Positions 1 to 10,177 of a stretch of DNA of 64,000 nucleotides are shown here, one piece after another. Positions within the stretch are counted from its first letter, which is position 1. Each line of letters begins with the position of its first letter. The DNA lies in contig NC_092339.1 of the NCBI RefSeq assembly GCF_046630445.1, positions 56,863,001 to 56,927,000 on the forward strand, written 5' to 3'. The position numbers were made by a program, and so were the translations under genes. The DNA is from Rutidosis leptorrhynchoides (taxonomy: Eukaryota > Streptophyta > Magnoliopsida > Asterales > Asteraceae). A model generated the notes under the pieces. That model was not told the DNA's origin, did no database searches, and saw only the letters and a program-made list of their open reading frames with translations.

Positions 1-15
1 AATTTTGATGATGAT

Positions 16-993
16 ATGAGTGATACTGATGTTTTTGATGAAAGTGATAACAGTTTTGATGAAGTTGTTATTGAGGATGAGCCAACCGAGCCTTATCCTC
101 GTTATGAAGGTGTTGGTGATGAATATCCAACTTTTGCTGATTATTTTCAGATGAATGATGAGCTTTTGAACAGAAAGTGTAAAGAAAAGGAACAGAAAGA
201 ACAAGAGAGTGTGTTACCAGAAGGTTTCTTGCCAGTGAATATCAACAAAGAAAAAGTTGAAGTGTTGGAAGAAGAATGGAAGATTATGATGCGGATTAGG
301 CAGTATGTGATGAAGCCTAAGGTGGAGCCGCAATTTTTGAAGTTTATCGAGCACTGTGAGACTTTACGTGCTAAGGGAAAGATAATAGCCTGGGCTTATA
401 TTAAAGAATTTGATATATATGCGATCAAGAAAGAACATGGAGTGGATTATATCAAATTTCCATACGAATTCAAAACGTTACCTTATTTTGAGTTTATGCA
501 GGTGGCCAGGCTTAAGATGTTGTATCAGGATTACTGTGGAATTCCTGATATTTTGGTTCGTAAGATAAGAAGATCATATCAGTCACCTAATTTCATAGGT
601 TTTCGTCCTCAGTTTCCAAAGATCTCTTATCGAACGAACAGGAAAACAAGGGTCAGAAGGAAGATAGTAAAATATCAACCTGTGAGGTATATGCGGAAGG
701 TTCCTTTGAGGAAGATGCCGCAGTACTTCAGTCCTCGTTTTCGTTGGTGGTATTATGATGAACGCTCGGAGGAAGCAGTTATTGTGTTAGACAAAGATGG
801 AGGAGATGAAAATGATAGTATAAGGGTTCTAGATCCAGTTTGATTGAGAAACTGCTGTGAAGAAGATATGTTTACCCTTTACTACAACAGGATGCTGTAT
901 CGTCCAGAGAATCGTGTGCAAGCTGAACAGTATTGCAGAGTTGTCAAACTTTTCTATCTGAAGAACTGGGTTACGGATCCGTTTACTGATTGA
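16..993 (+). pseudogene. Sirevirus A accessory (env-position) ORF, 3' part, with a nonsense codon
   Basis: This is the C-terminal part of the long ORF that Sireviruses carry after pol. It aligns end to end with the C-terminus of the ORF at 28890-31733: shared blocks include LPEGFLPV, ILAWAYI-like, DYIK, LPYFE, KKVPLRK-like and RFRWW followed by a D-E-R-S-E-E-A-V motif. The frame is open from 16 to 840, then TGA at 841-843 stands where the homologue has TGG (Trp). The same frame continues and ends with the same tail (TLYYNRMLYR, RVQAEQY) at the TGA at 991-993. It is basic, with no membrane segment or catalytic motif I recognise. The upstream part lies outside the window. The role of this protein family is unknown. 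Polypurine tract and LTR follow within 50 bases. Confidence 0.8.
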
Positions 994-1023
994 TAACTGA
1001 ATTCTCATGTTCTACGGCTGGTC

Positions 1024-1035
1024 TTAGGGGGAGTT
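1024..1035 (+). promoter_or_regulatory. Polypurine tract of Sirevirus A
   Basis: The run TTAGGGGGAGTT sits immediately before TGTTGGTGCAT, the LTR start. The same junction occurs at 31758-31769 in Sirevirus B. It would prime plus-strand DNA synthesis. Confidence 0.75.
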
Positions 1036-1538
1036 TGTTGGTGCATGAATCCCCAGCCGTAGCTTATTTCTTACGTTTAATACATTCGGTTATGTAATAA
1101 TGTTTACTCTTGACTATTGATTACATTTGTGATTGTGCGTACTTAATTTATTAAATGATCAATATGTTAAACTGCACACAGTCGACCGAGTGTGTATAGA
1201 CACTCGACCGACTGTGTCAGTCAGACGACCGAGTTTACACAGACACTCGACCGAGTGTGTCTGTGTTCACTATATATACGAGTTTAGACTTCTTTGATGA
1301 GGTTACTCGTCCCATTCACCCTAAGTCGTAGGTTTTCATCTCCAGAGAACCCTAACACCATATACCACCGAAATATATTGTCTAGGAGTCGATCTAATCT
1401 AGGTTTTGCTCTAGGTTTGACCAATTCGATCCCAAAACGACCCATATCTCGGTTTAACCCTATTCTAGTGTATTCCGCCTCTAGTTTAGAGTCCAAGCGA
1501 CCTAAGATCCTAAGAATAAACGTCTACACCTTTGAACA
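1036..1538 (+). repeat. 3' LTR of Sirevirus A
   Basis: The repeat starts with TGTTGGTGCAT, as in Sirevirus B, but the rest has diverged. U3 holds an array of short palindromes (1180-1262, including ACACTCGACCGAGTGT at 1243-1258) just before a TATA box (TATATATA, 1271-1278). The right end near 1538 is placed by analogy with the end of LTR B (CCGCC..., GATCCTAAG..., ...ACA) and is uncertain by about 15 bases. The 5' partner is outside the window, so no TSD can be checked. Confidence 0.7.
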
Positions 1539-1696
1539 ACAAAATTTTATTAATAGCCGAATCCCCTAATGAGCATCTGGGGGAAGAAAACCGACGATTA
1601 CAATGGTTTCAAAAGCCACGAGTTCCAACTAATTAACTCGAACATGTGACAGTACAACAAATATCTCTCACTAACACATTTTATTTTATTCAACAT

Positions 1697-2006
1697 CCTG
1701 TTGTAGCTCAAGTGGTAGTGGTCTAACACTCTTTGTTAGATGTCGGGAGTTCGACTCCTTCGGACTACAACATTGCACACAAGGTTATCCCCCTGACTTT
1801 GAGATCCACCCAAGGTGGCCTTTCACACATTACGTTGTGGGGGCTGCGGGAAGGGGGTTTTACCATCCATGCCCTCGGATTTGTCTGGGATTCCTTCAGG
1901 GCAGCAATTAGGGGTGGGTTATGCAACTGCGGGAGATGATCGCATGAGTGGTTTAATACCCCTGGATGATCCCATATTGCTGTTCAAAAAAGTGAAAAAA
2001 ACACAG
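1697..2006 (+). mobile_element. tRNA-derived SINE
   Basis: A tRNA-like head opens at about 1699 (GTTGTAGCTCAAGTGGTAG, box-A like) and a box B (GAGTTCGACTCC) follows near 1748. A CTAAC/GTTAG stem with a 7-base loop mimics an anticodon arm. A GC-richer body runs to an A-rich tail (CAAAAAAGTGAAAAAAACAC). The copy is bracketed by TTTATTTTATTCAACAT (1680-1696) and TTTATTCTATTCACAT (2007-2022), a convincing target-site duplication of the length LINE machinery makes. This points to a Pol III transcribed, non-autonomous SINE of about 310 bp. I cannot name the family. Confidence 0.72.
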
Positions 2007-2022
2007 TTTATTCTATTCACAT

Positions 2023-2142
2023 TAGATTACCTGCAATTTTGGTTGCAGGTTCTCAATGGCTGTAGTTGATGTCTGATTCACTCCCGCACCTTGCTGTGTA
2101 TTTGATTTTGAAAGTTGAATTGAAAACGCATTAATTAGAAAG
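2023..2142. other. Unassigned spacer
   Basis: This lies between the SINE and the foldback element. Only a small inverted repeat (CCTGCAA / TTGCAGG, about 2029-2049) is visible. Nothing codes. Confidence 0.4.
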
Positions 2143-2711
2143 CCATATATTTAGGTGTTATTGACCAAAATGTCCATTTTTCAAACGATCTATAACGATT
2201 CGCCGTAAAAAATAAAATTTCCAGAAAGCCCTCGCAAGTCGCAAGTTGCCCTTGCGACCTGCTGGGTTGCAAGATGGTTTTGCGAGTTGCGACTAGGCGC
2301 GACTAGACACGATCTATAGGTGGTCTTGTATTTTTGCACCATTTTTTTTAAAGTGTATTTTAGAGATCTATATTTTTATATTAAAACAAAAGTCCCAATT
2401 ATTCAAAAAATAGCCGCATATTGCGAGTTCAATTTATGTACAAACGTGTGATTTTCGAGTTGTGTAATTTAGTTCAATTTGGTTAAGAGGATTCGTTTAG
2501 TTTGGTCAATAATGTTGGAGAATTAAACGAATCACAAATTAGGATGTGGCAAGACTGAATGTCTTCGTGGCCGAATTTTGTAAAAGTTAAAACGTACACT
2601 AAAGTTTTACTCAATTATAACGACATTAACTAAAATATTACTTTTAATCTATCTATCGAGACACTTTCCATGACTGTAGGAGAAACTGTAGAAAAATCCT
2701 CCTAGTTAAGA

Positions 2712-3422
2712 GGAAAACCAATACCACCAAACCGATCAAGCACCTGCAAATGTAAAAACTACATTTATGTCAAAAGAAACATAGTAGAATGATAATAGAA
2801 TGCATGAGTATAGTAGATCGATTGTGGATAATTGTGGTGCATACATCAACAGGAAATCTACATTTTAGTGTTAGAGCTTTGTTAATGGAACTTTTCAAAA
2901 CGATATGCATGCCATCAATCGTATCCAAAACGTTAAAATTGTATCTCTTGTGAATCGGTGCATAAGAAAAGCGCTCAACGCCACCCCATTCCCATGAGTT
3001 CCGTCAACAATATATGCATATACATAAAATATTGGTCCAAATTTTGTAACGAAAATCTTAGTGCTCGTAACTACAAATAATAAATAAATATGTAAATATA
3101 GTTATAAATATAAATAATCTGAATAATATAAATATATAAATATATAAATAAATAAAATAAGAGATAAAGAATACAGACTATTTAATACTGAGGCCAACAA
3201 CACCTAAGTTTTTTTTCCTAGTTGATTGAGGCTTTATTAGCCACTAATCATCCAAATAGTGTACATGTTTGTTAGTTAAGGAAATATTAACATATTACTG
3301 GTGTCAATTAATAGGATACAAAGAATTTATAAGATAATAAATAAATAATTAATTACAACTGGAATGAAGCGAAAACAGGCAAGTGAGGTTTCATTGTTGT
3401 TATTGTTGTTGATAAAAGCCAT
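2712..3422 (-). pseudogene. Captured SANTA-domain (KNL2-like) gene fragment, left arm copy
   Basis: Read on the minus strand, four exon-like blocks appear in order. The first is an ATG block at 3422 (MAFINNN..., Asn-rich). The second, near 3200-3290, reads YLDD-stop-WLIKPQ ... LGVVGLS. The third, near 2833-2978, reads RFSYAPIHKRYNFN, LDTIDGMHIVLKSS and INKALTL. The last, near 2712-2751, ends in a GFP-type motif after an acceptor TTTGCAG. These match the order of the SANTA domain (DWWL, LGVxGF, SxPIxKRYD, DGI, INKxRTLxNGF, FGFP) of KNL2/M18BP1 proteins, which load centromeric histone CENH3. The Trp of the DWWL motif is a stop here and introns have decayed. The identification rests on recalled motifs, not on a search. 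Confidence 0.66.
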
Positions 3423-3744
3423 TGAATTAAATTGGAGATTGCAATATAGAAGAAAGATAGGGTTCTAAAACTTGTAATGAAGCTTACGAAAGATTAAGAG
3501 ATACTAATGAAAGAAGAAGAAGAAGATATAATGATGACAATTTAGAAAATATATCATAATTATAGCAGACAAAAAAAGAAAATTGCAATCTCTTTAAAGA
3601 AGCTATAATTATGATATTATTTTGAATTGTTATCAATCATATATATTCTCCCTCTTTCGTCAGTATCTGTTCGTCTTTTGTAAGCTACATCACCAGTTTT
3701 AGAACCTTATCTTTCTTCTACATTGCAATCTCCAATTTAATTCA

Positions 3745-4441
3745 ATGGCTTCTATCAACAAAAACAACAACAACGAAACCTCAACTCGTTCTCGCTTCAT
3801 TCTGGTTGTAATTATTTATTTGCTTATTTATTTCCTTATAAATTCTAATATCCTATTGATTTACGTAAGTAATATGTAAATATTTCAGAAACTAACAAAC
3901 ATGTACACTATTTGGATGATTGGTGGCTAACAAAGCCTCAATCAACTGTGGAAAAAAGTCTAGGCGTTGTTGGCCTAAGTATTAAACAGTCTTTATTCTT
4001 TCAATCTTATTTTATTTATTTATATATTTATATTTGATTTTTTGTTTATTTATTATTTATACTATGAGCACTAAGATTTTCATCAAAAAAGTCTGGACAA
4101 ATATTTTATGTGTATACATATATTGTTGATGGAACTCATATGAATCGGGTTGAGCGCTCTTCTTCTACAACGATTCTCGAGAGATACGATTTTAACGCTT
4201 TGAATATGGTTGATGGCATGCATATGATTTTGAAAAGTTCCATATCATTTTGAAAAGTTCTATTAACAAAGCTCTAACACTTAAAAATGAATTTTATGTC
4301 GATGTATACACTACAGTTATCCACCATCGAATTACTATACTCATGCATTCTATTATTATTCTACTATGTTTCTTTAACATAAATATATTTTTACACTTAC
4401 ATGTGTTTGATCAGTTTGGTTTTGGTTTTCCTCTTAACTAG
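3745..4441 (+). pseudogene. Captured SANTA-domain (KNL2-like) gene fragment, right arm copy
   Basis: This is the mirror copy of the left-arm fragment. ATG at 3745 opens an Asn-rich exon (MASINKNNNNETSTRSRF). An acceptor TATTTCAG at 3881-3888 leads to an exon reading HYLDDWWLTKPQ ... SLGVVGLSIKQ (3900-3989), with the DWWL motif intact. From about 4152 the frame reads RSSSTTILERYDFN and VDGMHMILKSS. A 21-bp tandem duplication near 4226-4262 then breaks the frame before INKALTLKNEF. The last block (about 4407-4438) ends FGFGFP. The two copies differ by many substitutions, so the duplication is not recent. Likely a gene fragment captured by a transposon and then inverted; not expected to give a full protein. 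Confidence 0.66.
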
Positions 4442-4463
4442 GATATAATTTTTCTACGGTTTC

Positions 4464-4741
4464 TGTTGGTGCATAAATCCCGAGTTCTATTACGTTTATT
4501 GTTCTATTTGTTATGTACTTGATATTTCAGTCATATATGTACGTGGACATTTATACTTTGTGTTTATGATGCTTAGTATAATGTCGTGAATAGGTCAAGC
4601 AGTCGGTTGGCTGCTCAAGACCATCGACCGATGGTAGGGACCATCGGTCGAGGGACTGTCACCATCGGCCGATGGTCACTGTATTTAGTATAAATACGGG
4701 TTTCGTGGTTTTGTGTTAGGTTACACACCATAAACCCTTAG
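4464..4741 (+). repeat. 5' LTR of Sirevirus B, first part (U3 and start of R)
   Basis: The sequence matches 31770-32066 and stops at CTTAG, where the LARD-like element is inserted. Palindromes CCATCGACCGATGG (4621-4634) and ACCATCGGCCGATGGT (4661-4676) precede the TATA box TATAAATA (4689-4696). It lacks one 21-bp palindrome unit present in the 3' LTR. The rest of the LTR is at 17096-17289. Confidence 0.9.
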
Positions 4742-7700
4742 TGTGATGACCCGGAGATTTCCGAACAAATTTAAACTTTAACCTTTATATATATCCGACA
4801 CGATAAGCAAATATGTAATGATTAAGTCTCGAAAGTTTTGAAATTATATTCATTTAATTAAATACCCTTTGACCATGCCAAGCGATTCACGAACAATTAC
4901 GTGTAAATAAATATATATGTATATATACATGTGTGCTTATTAGATTGATATATATTATAAAACATTGAACGGATTAGTTGATATGAACATAAGCTATGAG
5001 ATCTATTTTATGAACTTGGAAATGCTATCAAAGTATTGAATAGATAATAATTTACATGAACGTATTTGTTCGATGTAAGTTTATCGACGAGATTAAAAGA
5101 TAATATCAAATGATTGAATTATCGGATACATTGAACTATGATTATGAGTCTCTGTTATGAGGTCCACTTTGAATTAGGAAACCCTTACTTTTAACGGTAT
5201 TCGGAATAAATGGTAAAGTGATTTACAAGTAAGAACAAAGTGTCACTTATTGGGAGTTAGACAAAAGTTAGTGGAGGATTGAATTTCATAACACTTGGTT
5301 GATAACTTGCAACGTATATAGAACGTGTTTATGTATATTAGATATATTAGTTAGGTAAAAGATAGTAACCCTTGTTCATTGATTCGATTTATAATTAGAT
5401 ATATTAACTAGAGTGTTTGAGAAATTAAAGTAAATGTTGGCGCATAAATAAGTTATATCAGATTAAGTTTTTGAGCATAAGCGTTAGGTGATATAACAAT
5501 ATCTAGTATTCACACGACTTTAATGTTATATATATATTGGTCTTTGAAATATAATTAATTTTGAAAAGTGAAATATTATATTATTAGATAAATATTTCAA
5601 ACATAGGTATTATGTATAAATTTATAAATTTTAAATGTACATATATTTTATTTTAGTCATAAAACGTTTTGATTCAAACTAATAAGATTAAATATATATT
5701 TTGTTATATAACGAGACGTCGATTTATAAAAGGAAATGACCAAAACACTCAAAAGATTAAGTTACACTTTGAGTGGGTTAGTTTTTAATTAATTTAAGTC
5801 TAGTTAATAATAAAGGTACATGTCACAAAACGTTTAATTTAAAATAAAATATTTTGATAAACAACGAGTCACTGATTTATAAAAGTAAATGACCACAACG
5901 CTCAATTTTATAAGTTACATTTTTTATAAGGTAATTTATTGATGAGTAAGTCAAATTTTTGATAAAGGTATACGTCGCGTAACGTAAAAGGCTAGTTTTC
6001 TAAACGTACGAAAGTGCGTCCGAAAAACCGAAAGTGGTACTTGAGTCGCGAGACCACGACCGTGTCATTTTTGTAAAAATTATATTTTTACCATGAACGT
6101 AAATATAATATAATATTTAATTAATCATAAAGATTAAATATAATATATATTAAATAAATTATAAATAAACTTCAATATGTCATACGTAATGAAGAGAATT
6201 GGCTGTCGGCAGCCTTAAATAATGGGACAGCTGGATTTATTTAATCCTCGCGAGTTACGAAGATTATAATGTGTTCAGAGAACGAGTCGCAGAATAGTCA
6301 AAATCAGAAAATGGCTATAAAGCCAACGTAATCTGTTGTCTAATATATTTTTTTTCATCAAACACTAACACACACATACACGAGTACTCCATCTATTTTA
6401 TTATTATTTATATTATTATTATTATTATTATTAATCATATTATTATTAGGAGTTATTATTATTAGTAGTATACATAAAATATTACGACGGAGTGCTGTCT
6501 AAGTGTTTTCAAAACGGGTTTTATGAGTGGGATAGAGCTAAGGAAATTATGGGTTATAGCTATGGAGGTGATGGGTAATGTTCGAGGGTATGCTCGTGAG
6601 GTCAATCTAGTGTTTATCATCTCCGTTGCGTTTACGTACCGTTCCTGCAATATTGAATCTCAATATTGATACGTGAGTACTCATAATTTTATTTTTATAT
6701 ACCAATAGTGTATCCCTGACTAGTGCTCGAGAAAATAAGATTATGCATGCTTGTACATTTGATATTGCCCTTAGATAGGTTATGTTGAATCTTAAAGGTT
6801 GTTATACTAGGGATGAATTAAGGTATAAGATATGCATGTCATTGGAAAGCTAGCGAAAAATTAAGAACTTTTCATTTAGATATCGAATGGATTCGATGAA
6901 CGGTTAGAAAGTTATGAATTAAACAATTAATTTCGTAATTAAGATTGCTAATGATAATTAGTGAACTAATTTTCTGGGTAATAAAAAGTGGTTATTTGGA
7001 TTCTACTCGTCGAGTAGATGAATTTTCATATAAAGCACGTCTCGTTTCGTTGAACGGTTGTCAAGTTATGGATAAAAGAAGTTTTGTAAATTTTGATGAA
7101 ACGTCGATACGGAAACTGAAATTCTCGTTGATCTGCGTTGTTTCAGATTAAAACAAAAATACCACTAAATTCTTTACTGTAAGGTCTAGCAAACGACTCT
7201 GGCCGTTTGTTAATTTGAGTCTCGACGATTTTTCTAAAAATCGTCAAAGTTGACTGTTTGGTCACATTTTAAAATTCTGAAAAGAACTGAAACTTTTTAT
7301 TAAAAATGTCAGTTTTGTATTAGTTGTCATGGTCGGCCTGATGTGTGTTTACTTTTGCTAAAAATCATGTTATATCTTTGTGGTAACTAGAATTTGCAGG
7401 CTTTGACCGTTTGTCAATCCGAGTTTCGAGGAATTTTCTAAAAATCTCCAAAGTAGGCTACTCGGTCACTTTTGTAAATTTATTAAAGCTGAAAAATTAA
7501 CTTTGAAACGCCGAAACCGCGTTGGCAACTACGAGTTGTCTAGGTTTAGTTTACTTTTGTAAAATTTATGCTTAATCTTTTTGGTAATGTGTAACTTTTA
7601 TCTTTGGCCGTTTATCAATCAGAGCTCCGATAATTTTTCTAAAGGCCGTTTAGTCATGTTTGACCGAAAAATCATTTTTGTATAAGTTATTGTACTTGTG

Positions 7701-8760
7701 CATGCGACCTCGTTTTTACTTTAACCTTTGACTTTTGACCTAACTGAGCATGGGTAATATAACATGTTACTATACTGTTGAGTCAGACTCGAGCATTAGG
7801 ATTGTGGTACACTATGACTTGGCCTAAATTGTTAGACAAATATTGACCGTCATATAAATATATATAATTAATATAGGTTCGTGAATCCGAGGCCAACCCT
7901 ACACTTGTTCAATGATGTTATATGTATTTTTACTACAAAATACAGTATGGTGAGTTTCATTTGCCTTTTTACCCTTTATATTTTTGGGCTGAGAATACAT
8001 GCGCAACTTTTATAACTGTTTTACGAAATAGACACAAGTAATCGAAATTACATTATATGGTTGAATTATCGAAATTGAATATGCCCCTTTTTATTAAGTC
8101 TGGTAATCTAAGAATTAGGGAACAGACACCCTAATTGACGCGAACTCTAAAGATAGATCTATCGGGCCCAACAAGCCCCATCCAAAGTACCGGATGCTTT
8201 AGTATTTCGAAATTTATATCATGTCCGAAGGAGGATCCCGGAATGATGGGGATATTCTTATATGTATATTGTGAATGTCGGTTACCAGGTGTTCAATCCA
8301 TATGAATGATATTTTTGTCTCTATGCATGGGACGTATGATTATGAGAAATGGATGTATGAAATCTTGTGGTCTATTAAAATTATGAAATGATTCTTTATG
8401 ATAAACTAATGAACTCACCAACCTTTTGGTTGACACTTTAAAGCATGTTCATTCTCAGGTATGAAAGAAATCTTCCGCTGTGCATTTGCTCATATTAGAG
8501 ATATTACTTGGAGTCATTCATGACATATTTCAAAAGATGTTGCATTCGAGTCGTTGAGTTCATCAAGATTATTATTAAGTCAATTATATTTGGATATATT
8601 ATGAAATGCTTTACATGCCTGTCAACTGTCGATGTAACGAAGGTTTGCCTTTTAAAAACGAATGCAATGTTTGTAAAATGTATCATTTAGAGGTCAAGTA
8701 CCTCGCGATGTATTCATATGTTATTGTATTCGTCCCTATGGATTGGGTCGGGTCGTCTCA
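4742..8760 (+). repeat. 5' LTR of the LARD-like element (4019 bp)
   Basis: It is nearly identical to 13073-17090. Ends form an imperfect inverted repeat (TGTGATGACCC / GGGTCGTCTCA). It holds a TTA/ATT microsatellite (about 6400-6440). Short open frames within it (for example 6462-6650 minus and 6945-7151 plus) occur in both copies only because the LTRs are duplicates, and look like chance. I see no gene here. Confidence 0.9.
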
Positions 8761-8762
8761 TG

Positions 8763-8779
8763 TGGTATCAGAGCGGTGG
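8763..8779 (+). promoter_or_regulatory. Primer-binding site of the LARD-like element
   Basis: TGGTATCAGAGCGGTGG begins two bases after the 5' LTR. It is complementary to the 3' end of initiator-Met tRNA over its first part, the usual primer for many copia and Tekay-type elements. Confidence 0.85.
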
Positions 8780-9169
8780 TCTTAGCGAACCAGGTCTGCA
8801 TTAGTGTGTCTAACTGATAAGTCGTTAGGATGCATTAGTGAGTCTGGACTTCGACCGTGTCTGCATGTCAAAAGTTTTGCTTATCATTTTATGTCGAAAA
8901 TCATCTACTTATCATCTGTAAGAAACTACCTGCTTATCATTCTTAAGTCTAGACGCGTTTTCTTGCATTTATTGCATAATAGTGTATAGACGAAATCTTA
9001 TCCTAGCATATCTGTTACTGTGAACTTTGACTGACATTTTTCAAAGATTCTTCCGTAATTCATGGGATTTTGGTATCATATATACATATGCAAATTATGT
9101 AATTGAAGAATACCAAATCTAAATCCTACAATCTATTTCATAACAAAATTCTTTCCCTAATCATACGAG

Positions 9170-9616
9170 ATGGATCCCTCAACCAGTTCGAACTCCTCAG
9201 ATTTCGACAGCTATGTCGATATGGATTTCCATTCGAGCTTCGAAAACAGTGTGACCGGAATGGATCAACCAATCAGTCACCATCTATTCTGGATGAAATG
9301 GGGATGGGTTCGTAGCCTCCTCAATTATTGGAGACAAGAAGAAGGTGATCATTTCCATCCACCCCATTGCCCTCTTGGCGATGAACCTGAAGCACTTACT
9401 GGCGAACCTGTTCGAGAAACTATTTTCTCTCTCATTTCCAGAGTATCTCGTCACGATTATATACTACACCAAATTCTAGATTATATCTATCCGCTCGTCC
9501 GAACTGCTGACCATCCCGGTGTGATAGAAGAAGTCAACGAGCTTCGTGCTCGGGTGGTGGCTTTGGAGAATACGGTGCGAGGATTACAAACACCATCAGC
9601 AGCACCAGCCGCATAA
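9170..9616 (+). CDS. Hypothetical 148-aa protein in the LARD-like interior
   Basis: The ORF starts at ATG 9170, about 390 bases after the PBS, where gag would begin in an autonomous element. The N-terminus is rich in Ser, Asp and Phe (MDPSTSSNSSDFDSYVD). A heptad-like segment near residues 118-140 (NELRARVVALENTVRGL) could form a coiled coil, followed by a Pro/Ala tail. No CCHC box, protease or polymerase motif is present. It may be the remnant of the region upstream of gag in the autonomous partner, or a small protein that helps packaging; I do not recognise a family. Confidence 0.45.
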   Translation: MDPSTSSNSSDFDSYVDMDFHSSFENSVTGMDQPISHHLFWMKWGWVRSLLNYWRQEEGDHFHPPHCPLGDEPEALTGEPVRETIFSLISRVSRHDYILHQILDYIYPLVRTADHPGVIEEVNELRARVVALENTVRGLQTPSAAPAA

Positions 9617-9949
9617 CCAGTACCGCCAGTAACATCCACATCGCAAGCCTCAGTACTAAAAGCACCAGCAGCATCACCGGCATCAACAGCAACCACCATT
9701 ACTAACATCAACAGAATCATTACCACCGCCAACAATCACATCTGCACCACACACCTCATTATTCCAACCTGTATATCGGATATCAACGTTACACGCACCA
9801 AAGATACCAAGGAGTACCAACAACAACAAACGATGAAGTATTGATTCATAACTTCATCGGAGAAACATCCTGCGGTGATTATGTAATCTCTAAAATCTTA
9901 AGAGATTATTTATCTCAACCTTAACCATAAACCAGTTGAGTGAACAGAG

Positions 9950-10177
9950 ATGATAGAGGAAAGAATCGAAACCCTGACAAGAATGGTGCGCGGTTTACAA
10001 GCTAGACTTGTTTTACCAATAGCATCAGCAGTACCCTTAGCTTCACCAACCCAGTCAGTGATGTCAATATCGTTAGAATCGTCAGCATCTCTAACATCAC
10101 AAGCTCCGCCAGTTCAAGAAATCACTGTGGAAATCATTACGAATCAACAACGAGTATATTGTATCAACGAGCTATGA
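9950..10177 (+). pseudogene. Second coiled-coil-like fragment in the LARD-like interior
   Basis: The open frame begins MIEERIETLTRMVRGLQARL, echoing the NTVRGLQ segment of the 9170-9616 ORF, and is followed by a Ser/Pro/Ala-rich tail. The DNA after each (GAAGTATTGATTCAT... and GAAGTATTAACTCAT...) is also related, and a third related stretch lies near 10548-10605. This suggests a decayed internal tandem duplication. Function unknown. Confidence 0.35.

Noticed and set aside
16..1538. Sirevirus A as the left half of the same element as Sirevirus B
   Set aside because: The LTR sequences differ beyond the first dozen bases and B has its own LTR pair with TSD.
1699..1770. A functional tRNA gene (cloverleaf-like, acceptor-like GTTGTAG/CTACAAC)
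   Set aside because: Extra bases sit between the T arm and the 3' acceptor strand, the base before the would-be anticodon is C instead of T, and a TSD with an A-rich tail surrounds a longer unit. A SINE head fits better.
2143..2160. A 9-bp Mutator-type TSD for the giant foldback
   Set aside because: No matching 8-11 bp pair was found next to the estimated ends, so the superfamily is left open.
6462..7151. Conserved small ORFs in the LARD-like LTRs (recurring at 14792-15481)
   Set aside because: They recur only because the LTRs are recent duplicates; no protein family, and introns or start contexts are not supported.
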